From contig PNKX01000009.1 in assembly GCA_013822725.1 (NCBI GenBank), positions 62,001-126,000 of the forward strand: a DNA stretch of 64,000 bases. The letters run 5' to 3'. The position numbers were made by a program, and so were the translations under genes. This document shows positions 27,547 through 36,169 of this stretch, piece by piece. The first letter of the stretch is position 1. Each line of letters opens with the position of its first letter. The notes beneath the pieces were generated by a model that did not search any database, was not told where the DNA came from, and was given only the letters and a program-made list of their open reading frames with translations. Origin of the DNA: Pirellula sp. GTDB taxonomy: Bacteria; Planctomycetota; Planctomycetia; Pirellulales; Lacipirellulaceae.

Positions 27547-28586
27547 CCGGCCTCATGCTCCTGACCAGTTGGATTGCCAGTAGGATTGACGGCCGTGGGA
27601 GTCGCTGCCGTCGCGGTCACTGCCTTCTCGCGCGGCGAGGTGTATTGAGCGATCGAGAACTCGTCCCGCTGTCGCGAAACCGACGCCGCGATCATTTCGG
27701 CGACAAACCCCATAGCCAGCAAGTTCGATCCCAAGAGCAACATCGTCATTGAGTAGAAGAGCGCCGCCGTTTCATGGAGATGAACGGCTTCTTCCGCTCC
27801 CTGCCAAGGCATGCGCGACCAGCACCAGATGAACGCCAGGTAAAACATTCCAAGCGCGCCCATCATCAGCGAGATGAGCCCCGCCGAGCCAAGCCAATGC
27901 TGCGGCCGCTGCCCGTAGCGCGTGATGAATTGCACCGTGAGCAAATCGAGCATTCCCTTCGGGATCCGCGTCCAACCATATTTAGACACGCCCGATAACC
28001 GCGGCCGATGCTCGACCGCCGTCTCGCCGATCTTAAATCCACGTGCCGCCGCCAACACCGGCACGAACCGATGGAGCTCGCCATAGAGCCGAATCTCATG
28101 AATCACGTCGCGACGGTACGCCTTCAGCCCGCAGTTGTGATCGTGCAGGTGAACGCCGGTCAGCTTCCCGACCAACGTGTTGAACACCCACGACGGATAT
28201 CGTTTGTGCCACGGGTCGTGCCGCTCGCGCTTCCAGCCGCTTACGACGTCGGCGCCCCCGTCGAGCACCGCGAGCAGTTTGGGGATCTCCGCCGGACTGT
28301 CCTGCAAGTCGGCGTCCATGGTGACGATAATTTCGCCCTGCGCCGCATCGAACCCGGCGCTCAGCGCCGCCGCCTTGCCAAAGTTTCGCCGGAAGCGAAT
28401 CCCCAACACCCGCGGGTCGGCCGTCGCCAGGCGCTCGATGATCGACCACGAGAGATCGCGCGAGCCGTCGTCGATGAAGATGATCTGCAAGTCATACCCG
28501 CGCGCGACCGCCGCCTCGCTCAGCTCATGATGAAGCTGCTCAAGCGTCCCCTCTTCGTCGAACACCGGAATTACGACGCTGATCAT
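27543..28586 (-). CDS. Polyprenyl-phosphate glycosyltransferase, family 2
   Basis: A 347-residue GT-A-fold enzyme that probably charges a polyprenyl phosphate with a sugar. VVIPVFDEEGTLEQL is at the N-terminus, FIDDGSRD near 39 and the metal-binding DADLQDSP near 91. NCGLKAYRRDV near 151 is typical of the DPM1/ArnC/GtrB group. Two transmembrane helices near 232-255 and 275-300 anchor it. The C-terminus is a Thr/Ala/Pro-rich tail. It overlaps the downstream GT39-like gene by four bases; the pair would make and use a lipid-linked sugar. Confidence 0.88.
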   Translation of the reverse strand: MISVVIPVFDEEGTLEQLHHELSEAAVARGYDLQIIFIDDGSRDLSWSIIERLATADPRVLGIRFRRNFGKAAALSAGFDAAQGEIIVTMDADLQDSPAEIPKLLAVLDGGADVVSGWKRERHDPWHKRYPSWVFNTLVGKLTGVHLHDHNCGLKAYRRDVIHEIRLYGELHRFVPVLAAARGFKIGETAVEHRPRLSGVSKYGWTRIPKGMLDLLTVQFITRYGQRPQHWLGSAGLISLMMGALGMFYLAFIWCWSRMPWQGAEEAVHLHETAALFYSMTMLLLGSNLLAMGFVAEMIAASVSRQRDEFSIAQYTSPREKAVTATAATPTAVNPTGNPTGQEHEAG

Positions 28587-28605
28587 AAGATTTGAATCTG
28601 CACTT

Positions 28606-28688
28606 CAGCCCCGGGCTCCGCCCGGGGGGTAGCACCAAGTTTGACATCGCGTCCAACGGCAGTTCACCCCTGGGCGGAGCCCGGGGCT
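28606..28688. repeat. CCCCGGGCTC-family palindrome, copy 1
   Basis: Arms AGCCCCGGGCTCCGCCCGGG (28606 on) and CCCCTGGGCGGAGCCCGGGG (28667 on), each itself partly palindromic; GGGTAGCAC follows the left arm. A shorter relative begins at 44224. Confidence 0.85.
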
Positions 28689-28870
28689 ACAAATCGACGC
28701 GGCTTACTCCAACATACCAGAATCCCCGCCCCCCCATTAGCCGCGACGCGTTAGCGGAGCGCGAGGCCCCATCAATCCACCGCCAAACGCCGTCGCAACC
28801 CCTACATCCCGCTCGACGCTCCGGCAAGCTGCTCTAGGGCCCGGCGAAGAAACGCATAGAATGAACTATT

Positions 28871-28949
28871 CGGCCGTCGGCTATCAGCTATCGGCTCACG
28901 GCCAGACAAATCTGTTTGGCTGACAGCCGAAAGCCGACAGCTGACAGCC
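28871..28949. repeat. GGCTATCAGC/GCTGACAGC palindrome
   Basis: Left arm GGCCGTCGGCTATCAGCTAT (28871 on), right arm ending AGCCGACAGCTGACAGCC (to 28949), with a small AGACAAATCTGTTT hairpin between. It ends 16 bases before the GTG of the permease gene, so it would lie in the leader and could hide or expose the ribosome-binding site. Confidence 0.8.
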
Positions 28950-28965
28950 CCCTAAGGAGCCGGCC

Positions 28966-30405
28966 GTGCCGCGCGTCGTTTCGTTTATCGTCCTGGTCGC
29001 CATCTTGGCGTTCATCGCCGCGATGTTTTTCAAGGTGATGGCCCAGTTCGTCCTGCCGTTATTCCTGGCGGCGGTGTTGGTCGTCGTCTTCAAGCCGCTG
29101 CACGTTTGGGTTCGCGATCGCCTGCCAGGCAGGTTGCGACTTTCGGCGCTCGTGACGACGTTTCTCATCATGCTCGTCGTCTTGCTGCCGACGGCGTGGG
29201 TCGGCTGGAACGCTTATCTCGAAGGTCGGCAGGTCTTCAACTACCTCCGCGTTCCGGAGAACCAACGGAAGGTCATTACGAAAATCGAGGGCGCGGCCCA
29301 GCCGTTCGTACAGTTCTACGAACAGATCGTTCCGCAATCGGTTGAGAAAGGATCGGAGGGGTCAGCGAACGGAGCGGTGGCGGTCGCGCCAGTGGAAACC
29401 GATCCGCAACCGCAGGTCGAACTGCAAACCCCGCCCGTCGTGGAGACGCCGGAAGTCGATATCGCCGCCGCGCCTCCCGCGACGACCGCCGCCGAACTCT
29501 CCAAGACAATTCCGCCGGCGAAGAAGCCCTTCACGACGAAAGATCTCTTCGACATCGCGTTTGGCTTCATCAGCGGCATTCTGTTCGACACGCTCGACGG
29601 AGTGCTCCGCACGCTGCTCGGCCTGCTGATCATGATCCTGGCGCTGTATTACTTCCTCGCCGACGGTCCGGCGATGATTCACACGATGATGCGGCTCTCG
29701 CCGCTCGACAACGAGTACGAGCGCGAACTGCTCGATAAGTTTTCCAACGTCAGCCGCGCCGTCGTTCTCGCCGTCTTGGCAGCCGCCGTCGTCCAAGGAT
29801 TGCTCGCCGGCGTCGGCTTCTACTTCGCCCTCGCTCCCGGCGGCCCGATCTTCTTGCTGATGATGACCACGATGGTGCTGTCGGTCGTCCCGTTCGTTGG
29901 CGCCGCAGGCGTGTGGATTCCGACCTGCATCTGGATCTATCTCTATCAGGAGCGCATCGTCGACGGCGTCACCGTGACCGGCGATCCGCTGACGGCAATC
30001 CTGCTCGCCATCTATTGCGGCGGCGTGGTGTCGACGATCGACAATCTCATCAAACCGCTGGTGCTTCACGGTCAATCAAATCTCCATCCCCTTCTGGCGC
30101 TGATGAGCGTTCTCGGCGGCGTGAAGGCCCTCGGCCCCGTCGGCATCCTCGTCGGCCCGATGCTGGTGGCGTTTATCCACGCCCTGCTAGTGATGGTGAA
30201 TAAGGAGCTTCGCCTCCTCAGCAGCGGCGACATCGTCGACGGCCAGCGCCAGAAGGTGATGTTCCCACTCGGCCCCGGCGATCCTACTTCGCCGCTAGGC
30301 GACGATGCGTCTGCCTCGCCGGCGGCGTCCGACGCCCCCGCCAAACCGCTTGGCCCCCTCGCCCGCGTCCGCAACGCCGCGAAGAACCGCAAGCGGAAGA
30401 AGTAG
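28966..30405 (+). CDS. AI-2E family transporter (PerM-like permease)
   Basis: A 479-residue inner-membrane protein of the AI-2E exporter/PerM family, whose members export small molecules or exchange Na+ and H+. Hydrophobic helices occur at 5-40, 65-85, 205-235 and through 260-430. Conserved C-terminal stretches are present (ALYYFLADGPAMIHTMMRLSPL, and ALMSVLGGVKALGPVGILVGP). Between residues ~115 and 185 there is an unusual Glu/Pro/Thr-rich loop (VETDPQPQVELQTPPVVETP), longer than in most homologues. The start is a GTG with AAGGAG upstream. The substrate is unknown. Confidence 0.85.
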   Translation: MPRVVSFIVLVAILAFIAAMFFKVMAQFVLPLFLAAVLVVVFKPLHVWVRDRLPGRLRLSALVTTFLIMLVVLLPTAWVGWNAYLEGRQVFNYLRVPENQRKVITKIEGAAQPFVQFYEQIVPQSVEKGSEGSANGAVAVAPVETDPQPQVELQTPPVVETPEVDIAAAPPATTAAELSKTIPPAKKPFTTKDLFDIAFGFISGILFDTLDGVLRTLLGLLIMILALYYFLADGPAMIHTMMRLSPLDNEYERELLDKFSNVSRAVVLAVLAAAVVQGLLAGVGFYFALAPGGPIFLLMMTTMVLSVVPFVGAAGVWIPTCIWIYLYQERIVDGVTVTGDPLTAILLAIYCGGVVSTIDNLIKPLVLHGQSNLHPLLALMSVLGGVKALGPVGILVGPMLVAFIHALLVMVNKELRLLSSGDIVDGQRQKVMFPLGPGDPTSPLGDDASASPAASDAPAKPLGPLARVRNAAKNRKRKK

Positions 30406-30475
30406 GCGTCGCCGACGACGCTCCCAACCTTCCCGAAGGTTGGTCGAAATCCGAAACTACCGCGGTAACTCCCCC

Positions 30476-30504
30476 TTGCAGCAATCCCACGAGCGGCATA
30501 GGTT
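30476..30504 (+). promoter_or_regulatory. Sigma-70-type promoter of feoAB
   Basis: -35 TTGCAG (30476-30481), 17-base spacer, -10 TAGGTT (30499-30504). The predicted start falls inside the Fur box that follows immediately. Confidence 0.5.
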
Positions 30505-30509
30505 GTAAA

Positions 30510-30524
30510 TGAGATTGATTCTCA
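30510..30524. promoter_or_regulatory. Fur box upstream of feoAB
   Basis: TGAGATTGATTCTCA fits the 7-1-7 Fur operator form (TGATAATnATTATCA) with 11 of 14 defined positions. It sits at the expected transcription start, 39 bases before the feoA ATG, so iron-loaded Fur should repress the operon. Confidence 0.7.
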
Positions 30525-30562
30525 ACAAACTTCGATTCAGGCCCGCACGCCCGGGAATCTTC

Positions 30563-30886
30563 ATGATTGCCGCCCTCGAACCTTCACCGACGCCCGCTCG
30601 ACGCTTGTCAGAAGCGGCGCCGCAGTTGGTACTGCTCTCAACGCTCCCCGCTGGCTCCTATGCCCGTGTCGCGCATGTAAGCGCCCATTCCGACGACCTC
30701 CGCCGCCTGCAGGCCCTTGGCGTCTGCGTCGGCCGGTGTATCCAGCTTGTGAAGGCTGGCGACCCGATGATCATCAGCGTCGTCGGCGCTCGCGTCGGCC
30801 TCTCGGCCCGCCTCGCCACGGAAGTCCGCGTCACTCCGATCACCGCTGAAGATTTGACCTTCCTTCCCTTGGCCAACGCATCGTGA
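30563..30886 (+). CDS. feoA: Ferrous iron transport protein A
   Basis: A 107-residue cytosolic SH3-like protein that supports FeoB. The core (LLSTLPAGSYARVAHVSAHS, then RLQALGVCVGRCIQLVKAGD and ISVVGARVGLSARLATEVRV) matches FeoA along its length. There is a ~30-residue N-terminal extension. The frame is open from an ATG at 30509, but that codon is part of the Fur box, so the ATG at 30563 is used. The stop codon overlaps the feoB GTG in GTGA, implying translational coupling. Confidence 0.88.
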   Translation: MIAALEPSPTPARRLSEAAPQLVLLSTLPAGSYARVAHVSAHSDDLRRLQALGVCVGRCIQLVKAGDPMIISVVGARVGLSARLATEVRVTPITAEDLTFLPLANAS

Positions 30887-32901
30887 GTTCCGGCGCCCCA
30901 GAGCTGTCATTGCCGATCTTGCCCACGACGCCAGCGGCGTCTGGCGGCGCCGCGACGATCGCCCTGGTCGGCAACCCGAACGCCGGCAAGACGTCGCTCT
31001 TCAATCGCCTCACCGGCATGCGGGCGAAGACAGCCAACTTTCCCGGCACCACCGTCGAACATCGCCGTGCGAGCATGACGCTCGGCGAATTTGAAACGAC
31101 CATCGTCGATCTCCCGGGTCTCTACAGCCTCGACCCGACCACGCCCGACGAGCGCGTCGCTTGCGACGCCCTCGAAGGCCGGCTCGCGGGAATGGCCGAA
31201 CCCGACTTAGTGCTGCTAGTCGTCGATGCGACCAACCTCGAGCGGAATCTTTTCCTCGCCAGTCAGGTGCTGGAGCTCGGCGATCCGACTGTGGTCGCGC
31301 TCAATCTCAGCGACGCCGCAGAGAAGCAAGGGATCACGTTCAATCTGCCGGAGCTACGACAGCGCCTCGGCTGTCCAGTGATCCTGGTCTCCGCGCGCAC
31401 CGGGCAAGGGATCGACGAACTCGTCGGCGTCGTGCAACAGACGCTGCGTGAACGAAAGGCGCCCGAAGTCCACTCTGATCTTGCCTCTTGCGGCTCGTGC
31501 AACGGTTGCCAGTTCTCGGCCCGCTACGACTGGGCCGCGCGCGTCCGCAGCGCCAGTGTTCGCGGCGAGGCGACGGCTCAAGGCCGCGTCACCGAGGCGA
31601 TCGATCGCGTCCTCACCCACCGCGTCGGCGGGTTGCTCGCCTTCGCCCTGGTGATGGCGGCGACGTTCCTCACAATCTTTTGGGCAGCGACGTTCCCAAT
31701 GGATCTCATCGACGGCCTCTTTGGAGCCGCTGGCGAAACAATCGGCGCCTGGCTGCCCGACGGCGACCTGCGCAGCCTGCTGACCGACGGCGTCATCGGC
31801 GGCCTCGGCGGAATGCTCGTCTTCCTGCCGCAAATCTGCCTGCTCTTCTTCGTGCTGGCGTTACTGGAAGACTCGGGCTACATGGCTCGTGCGGCGCTGG
31901 TGATGGATCGACTGATGCACAAAGTTGGCCTGCCGGGGAAGGCGTTCGTGCCTCTTCTGTCGGCGCACGCCTGTGCGATTCCGGCGATCATGTCGACGCG
32001 CGTCATCGAAGACCGCCGCGATCGGCTGGCGACGATCATGATCGCCCCGCTGATGACCTGCTCCGCGCGGATTCCGGTCTACGCGATGGTCGCAACGCTA
32101 CTCTTCCCGCAAAGCTCGCTGCAGCGTGCGCTGATCTTCACCGCCGCATACGCTCTCGGCATCACCGCCGCGCTAGGCATGGCGTGGGTCTTCAAGCGAA
32201 CGTTACTCAAGGGACCGGTGCGGCCGCTGGTGATCGAACTGCCGAACTACCGCCTGCCGTCGCTGCGGAATGCCTTCTTGCTCACCTTCGACCGGGCGGC
32301 CGCGTTCGTGAAGACGGCCGGTACGACGATTTTGGTGATCTCGCTGATCCTGTGGGCTCTGGCGACCTATCCGAAGACGAGCGTCGATGAGATGCCGGCC
32401 GAGGTCCAGACGCAGTTGGCCGAACTAGCGGCGGCCGGCGACGAGGCGGGCGTTGAGCATCTCACGCAACAGGTGGAATTGCAATATTCGTTCGCTGGGC
32501 GCATCGGCCGGGCGATCGAACCCGTCTTCGAGCCGCTTGGCTTCGACTGGAAAATGAGTGTTGGCGTGCTGAGCTCGTTCGCCGCCCGCGAGGTAATCGT
32601 CTCGACGATGGCGGTTCTCTACGGCCTCGGCGCCGAGGGGGCCGACGACGGCGTCAACTCGCTCCTCGCCTCTCTGGGGGCTTCGAAGCATGCCGACGGG
32701 TCGCCCGTCTTCACCACCGCCACCTGCCTCAGCCTGCTCGTGTTCTACGTCCTGGCGATGCAGTGCCTGCCGACGCAGGCGGTTACCCGCCGCGAGACGG
32801 GCAGCTGGAAATGGCCGTTGATCCAGCTCGGCTACATGACCGCCCTAGCGTACATCGCGGCGCTGCTGACCTACCAAACCGTGCACCTCTTGCAGCTTTA
32901 G
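30883..32901 (+). CDS. feoB: Ferrous iron transporter B
   Basis: A 672-residue inner-membrane Fe2+ transporter with an N-terminal G domain. G1 is GNPNAGKTSLFNRLTG near residue 30, G3 is DLPGLY near 76, and the G4-like region is NLSD near 144. Gate regions with the FeoB signatures follow (VFLPQICLLFFVLALLEDSG near 310; PLLSAHACAIPAIMSTR near 357, including the conserved Cys). A short CGSCNGC cluster after the G domain (near 203) is unusual. The start is GTG, overlapping feoA by four bases. The operon is Fur-box controlled, so this is low-iron uptake. Confidence 0.95.
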   Translation: MSSGAPELSLPILPTTPAASGGAATIALVGNPNAGKTSLFNRLTGMRAKTANFPGTTVEHRRASMTLGEFETTIVDLPGLYSLDPTTPDERVACDALEGRLAGMAEPDLVLLVVDATNLERNLFLASQVLELGDPTVVALNLSDAAEKQGITFNLPELRQRLGCPVILVSARTGQGIDELVGVVQQTLRERKAPEVHSDLASCGSCNGCQFSARYDWAARVRSASVRGEATAQGRVTEAIDRVLTHRVGGLLAFALVMAATFLTIFWAATFPMDLIDGLFGAAGETIGAWLPDGDLRSLLTDGVIGGLGGMLVFLPQICLLFFVLALLEDSGYMARAALVMDRLMHKVGLPGKAFVPLLSAHACAIPAIMSTRVIEDRRDRLATIMIAPLMTCSARIPVYAMVATLLFPQSSLQRALIFTAAYALGITAALGMAWVFKRTLLKGPVRPLVIELPNYRLPSLRNAFLLTFDRAAAFVKTAGTTILVISLILWALATYPKTSVDEMPAEVQTQLAELAAAGDEAGVEHLTQQVELQYSFAGRIGRAIEPVFEPLGFDWKMSVGVLSSFAAREVIVSTMAVLYGLGAEGADDGVNSLLASLGASKHADGSPVFTTATCLSLLVFYVLAMQCLPTQAVTRRETGSWKWPLIQLGYMTALAYIAALLTYQTVHLLQL

Positions 32902-32965
32902 GTCGAGCGGCGACGGCGAACTTGGTAGGCTGGGAGATTCACCCAGACCCAAGAACCATCGCATC

Positions 32966-34120
32966 ATGCGCATCTACCTCGACAACGCCGCCACGAGTTG
33001 GCCCAAACCCGACCCCGTCTACGCCGCGGTCGACCACTACCAACGCGAGATCGGCATCGCCGCCGGTCGCGGCGGCTACAACGACGCCGTCGCGGCACAG
33101 CGGATCGTCGAGTCCGCCCGACGCGAGCTCGCCGCCCTCATCGGCGCGCCGAACCCCAGCCACATCATCCACGGCTGCAACGGCACCGATTCGCTGAACC
33201 TGGCGATCCACGGCACGCTCCGCCCCGGCGACCATGTCATCGCGTCGGTGACCGATCACAACTCGGTGCTGCGCCCGCTCGCTGACGAGACGCGCCTGCG
33301 AGACGTGCAGGTGACCTATGTGGGCTGCGACTCGCAGGGGCTGATCGATCCCGACGATGTGCGACGCGCCATCCAGCCAAAGACGCGGATGGTGATCGCC
33401 ACCCACGCCTCGAACGTCACCGGCGCCATCCAGCCGCTTGCCGAGATTGCCGCCGTCGCGAAGGGTGCCGACAAACTGCTGATGGTCGACGCCTCGCAAT
33501 CGGCGGGGCATGTGGGCATCGACGTTCAGAAGCTAAACATCGACCTCCTAGCCGCTAGCGGCCATAAGGGCCTGCTGGGACCGCCGGCGACCGGTTTCCT
33601 CTTCATCCGCGAGGGAGTGGAAGATATCGTCCATCCGACACGCCAGGGAGGCACGGGATTCGAAAGCCAACTTGACCGTATGCCCGACGAGCTGCCGACG
33701 CGCTACGAGGCGGGCAGCCTCAACGGCTCCGGCATCGCCGGTCTAGCGGCAGCGGTGCGCTTCCTACGCGAGCGGACAATCAAAGCAGTAGCCGACCACG
33801 AGAACATGCTCGTGAAGCGATTGTGGGAGGGCCTTGAGTCGCTCCCCGGCGTGCGACTCTACGGGCCGTCCCCCTCCCCCCACCGTGGGCCCGTTGTCAG
33901 CTTCAGCGCCCGTGGATATGATCCGCAGGAGTTTACGGCTGCCCTCGATTCGGCGCGCGGCATCCAGGCTCGCGCCGGTCTCCACTGCGCCCCGAAGATG
34001 CACCAGGCGCTCGGAACCTTCGACGCTGGCGGCCTCGTGCGGATGAGCGTCGGTTGGGCGACGACGGTCGCGGAGATCGACGAAGTTCTCGCCGTGGCGT
34101 CGGCTGTTGCTGGCGCGTAA
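32966..34120 (+). CDS. Class V aminotransferase-fold protein, cysteine desulfurase-like
   Basis: A 384-residue PLP enzyme. It has IYLDNAATSWPKP at the N-terminus, THASNVTGAIQPL near 151, the cofactor Asp in MVDASQSAGH and the PLP lysine in ASGHKGLLGP near 198. A Cys in RAGLHCAPKMH near 343 aligns with the active cysteine of desulfurases of the CsdA-like/SufS-like group. The substrate is probably cysteine, releasing sulfur, but a different role is possible. It lies 64 bases after feoB; iron uptake plus sulfur mobilisation would fit iron-sulfur cluster supply, which is inference. Confidence 0.82.
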   Translation: MRIYLDNAATSWPKPDPVYAAVDHYQREIGIAAGRGGYNDAVAAQRIVESARRELAALIGAPNPSHIIHGCNGTDSLNLAIHGTLRPGDHVIASVTDHNSVLRPLADETRLRDVQVTYVGCDSQGLIDPDDVRRAIQPKTRMVIATHASNVTGAIQPLAEIAAVAKGADKLLMVDASQSAGHVGIDVQKLNIDLLAASGHKGLLGPPATGFLFIREGVEDIVHPTRQGGTGFESQLDRMPDELPTRYEAGSLNGSGIAGLAAAVRFLRERTIKAVADHENMLVKRLWEGLESLPGVRLYGPSPSPHRGPVVSFSARGYDPQEFTAALDSARGIQARAGLHCAPKMHQALGTFDAGGLVRMSVGWATTVAEIDEVLAVASAVAGA

Positions 34121-34142
34121 GTCGTTGCGGCCAACCACCAGG

Positions 34143-34598
34143 ATGGAGTTTGAGGAGATGGCCAAACGTCCCGCTGAAGCTGACGGCAACGAGCCTTGGT
34201 ACGCCGACGGCCTTCGCTTCGCCTGCACAGGCTGTGGCGACTGTTGCGGCGGCGGCCCCGGCTACGTCTGGGTTAACCAGGCCGAGATCGACGCCCTCGC
34301 CGCCCGCGTCGAGATGACGCCCGAGGCGTTTGAGAAAAAGTTCGTCAATCAGATCGGCGTCCGCCGCTCGCTCAAGGAGCGTCGGAACTACGACTGCGTC
34401 TTCCTCGACGGCGAAACCCGCCGGTGCACTGTCTATGAGCAACGGCCCCGCCAGTGCCGCACCTGGCCCTTCTGGGATTCGAACATTCGGACCCCTGAAG
34501 CCTGGGAAGCCGCTCAAGAGGCCTGCCCCGGCTGCGGCCACGGGAAGCTCTACTCGCTCGAGACGATCACCGAGCAAGCGGCAGTCATTCGGATCTAG
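34143..34598 (+). CDS. YkgJ-family cysteine cluster protein
   Basis: About 151 residues. The cysteine set of the YkgJ/Fe-S oxidoreductase-like family (UPF0153) is clear: FACTGCGDCCGGGPGYV near 25, CTVYEQRPRQCRTWPFW near 98 and a closing CPGCG. The family probably binds a zinc or iron-sulfur site; its biochemistry is not established. Starts at the ATGs at 34143 and 34158 are both plausible (GAGGAG precedes the second too closely). It sits 22 bases after the desulfurase-like gene and fits with metal or Fe-S chemistry. Confidence 0.85.
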   Translation: MEFEEMAKRPAEADGNEPWYADGLRFACTGCGDCCGGGPGYVWVNQAEIDALAARVEMTPEAFEKKFVNQIGVRRSLKERRNYDCVFLDGETRRCTVYEQRPRQCRTWPFWDSNIRTPEAWEAAQEACPGCGHGKLYSLETITEQAAVIRI

Positions 34599-34603
34599 CC
34601 TGC

Positions 34604-34694
34604 GGGTGGCACGCTCAGAGGCGCAGCCGATGGGCGTGGAGCGTCTGACTAGGGTTCGCCACGCCCTGCGGCTTCGCCTTAGGGCGTGCCACCC
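34604..34694. repeat. GGGTGGCACGCC-family palindrome, copy 3
   Basis: Arms GGGTGGCACGCTCAGAGG... and ...TTAGGGCGTGCCACCC with an inner GGGCGTGG / CCACGCCC pair; the pairing is more diverged than in the other copies. It lies downstream of the YkgJ gene. Confidence 0.8.
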
Positions 34695-34934
34695 GAAAAT
34701 CGCCCTGCTAGCAGTCGATCGAAAGAATTTGGCCGACTTTAACGATTAGCTGAAGTCTGGCGGCTATCCCGGTCGATGCTAGTTTCCGGGTAGGCATACC
34801 ATGCCTTCCGCGGGTCGTTCTTTGACAACTGATCATCGCTAGCAACCGAAGAAATCGGCGTAAGTGCCGAAAAATCGTCGCGCAATCTCTCTAAGTTAGG
34901 GCGATTTGCGGGTTCGACGACGGGTCGAGCTTTC

Positions 34935-34963
34935 TTGACTCTAATGCTTACGCCAATTACACT
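34935..34963 (+). promoter_or_regulatory. Sigma-70 promoter of the HU gene
   Basis: -35 TTGACT (34935-34940), 17-base spacer, -10 TACACT (34958-34963). This is the best promoter match seen in the window. It gives a leader of about 75 bases to the GTG at 35043. Confidence 0.75.
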
Positions 34964-35042
34964 TGGAGCGAGTGAATGCCCTTCACTAGCACGGTCGTCG
35001 TCCGCCGAAAGGACCTCGAGCCTTGTCATAGGGGAACTCTTC

Positions 35043-35492
35043 GTGACCAAGAAAGAAATCGTGAAGACTATCTCAGAAGAGATTGGTCTCACGCAGTTGA
35101 AGACCAAAGAAATCGTCCAAAAGACGTTCGACGCCATCGTCGAAACGTTGGTCGAAGATCATCGGATTGAGCTGCGGAATTTCGGCGTCTTCGAAGTGAA
35201 GCGTCGGGCCGCTCGCAAAGCGCGTAACCCGCGTACCGGTGAGAAAGTCTTTGTCCCCGAAAAGTTTGTGGTCACCTTCAAACCGGGCAAAGAGATGGAG
35301 GAGCGAGTCCGCGAGCTCGAGCGTCGCGCCAACGAGGCCGCTCGCCAGCAGGCTCTGCAGAGCAATCATGCCGCGGCTCCGCCGCCGGCACAAAGCAATC
35401 ACGCCGCGGTTCCGCCGCCGGCAGCGCCTCCCACACACGAAACATATGGCTCCGCAACGAGTTACGAGCCCGGCTCGGGCAGCTCGGCGTAG
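35043..35492 (+). CDS. HU-family DNA-binding protein with C-terminal extension
   Basis: A 149-residue nucleoid protein. Residues 1-90 are an HU/IHF fold: [35 protein letters not shown] (beta-arm region) and [17 protein letters not shown] normally stops near 90-100; here a charged helix ([17 protein letters not shown]) leads to a Pro/Ala-rich tail with a tandem [11 protein letters not shown] / [11 protein letters not shown] repeat. The start is a GTG with AGGGGA upstream; the frame further left overlaps the promoter and is not coding. The tail could mediate protein contacts or non-specific DNA compaction. Confidence 0.88.
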   Translation: MTKKEIVKTISEEIGLTQLKTKEIVQKTFDAIVETLVEDHRIELRNFGVFEVKRRAARKARNPRTGEKVFVPEKFVVTFKPGKEMEERVRELERRANEAARQQALQSNHAAAPPPAQSNHAAVPPPAAPPTHETYGSATSYEPGSGSSA

Positions 35493-35774
35493 CAGCCGCA
35501 TCTGGTCTTTTCTCTGCTGACAGCAATGCCGGCAGGAGGTCGGTCAAGGTCAGTCTCGACGTAAGTCGATACCCTCGCTAGGATTGCCGCCCCTCGTCAG
35601 AGGGTTTGCAGTCGCCGACAGCTTTTCAGGAATCTAATCGAACCACGTTGATCGCGCCCTTTCGTAGCGCATGGACGCGTTCGACAAAGCGTAAACAGTG
35701 AGATCGTTGGACGTTACGACGCACTTTGCATTGGGCGTGACGTCCTGTTTGCAGCTCAAGGAGGAGCTACGCAC

Positions 35775-35993
35775 ATGCGCAATTGGCTCATATCAACCGC
35801 GCTGGCCTGCACGCTGCTAAGCAGCACGGGCTGTTTGATTCCAATCTATTCCGGCGACCCGGCGCGACGTGCGCAGGAGCTGTTTTATAGTTCAGAAAAC
35901 CTCCGTGCCCTGCTCGACGAGTGGGAACGGATCTGGTTTCTGGATATGCCGACCCATCTGACGCCCCACAGCGTCCACGGCGGCATCATCTAG
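35775..35993 (+). CDS. Small lipoprotein
   Basis: A 72-residue protein with a typical lipoprotein signal: MRNWLISTALACTLLSSTGC, the lipobox cysteine at residue 20. The mature part is ~52 residues and includes ARRAQELFYSSENLRALLDEWERIWFLDMP, one amphipathic helix. A very good ribosome site (AAGGAGGAG) lies 11 bases before the ATG. Small lipoproteins with this SENLR...EWERIWF helix are, from memory, frequent in planctomycetes and their function is unknown. The 280 bases before it hold no further gene. Confidence 0.75.
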   Translation: MRNWLISTALACTLLSSTGCLIPIYSGDPARRAQELFYSSENLRALLDEWERIWFLDMPTHLTPHSVHGGII

Positions 35994-36169
35994 TCCGACT
36001 GGCCCGCGAGGGCCGGATCGATCTGACCGTCCACGCGCGGCGTGTGCGGGCCCTTCACGGCCCGCGCACGCCGTTTCCATGCGCCGGTTGCCCGAGGCGA
36101 GGCTGGCAGGCTAGATTCACAAGGTCGTCGCTGCACCATGACCGCTCGCCTTTAGCCACCTGCCGCCCG

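Larger units (their letters stand above)
28587..28965. other. Intergenic region between divergent genes, two palindromes
   Basis: Besides the palindromes at 28606-28688 and 28871-28949, the middle (about 28700-28860) has no recognised gene or repeat. It contains GGCGAAGAAACGCATAGAAT, whose TAGAAT could be a -10 box for the rightward gene without a clear -35. Confidence 0.5.
34599..35042. other. Intergenic region upstream of the HU gene
   Basis: Contains a GGGTGGCACGCC palindrome (34604-34694) and the HU promoter (34935-34963). The stretch 34700-34930 holds no gene that I can support; a TTGACA at 34827 lacks a matching -10. Confidence 0.6.

Noticed and set aside
30424-30443. Terminator after the permease gene
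   Set aside because: The CCAACCTTC/GAAGGTTGG hairpin is good but has no T-run, so I do not call it an intrinsic terminator.
30509-30562. feoA starting at the ATG at 30509
   Set aside because: That ATG is part of the Fur box and lies at the predicted transcription start, so it cannot be efficiently translated.
34478-34500. GATTCGAA motif suggesting a tRNA T-arm
   Set aside because: It lies within the YkgJ coding sequence and no cloverleaf can be built around it. The same holds for similar motifs at 2929 and 33657.
34822-34850. A second HU promoter at TTGACA (34827)
   Set aside because: No -10-like hexamer is found 16-18 bases downstream.
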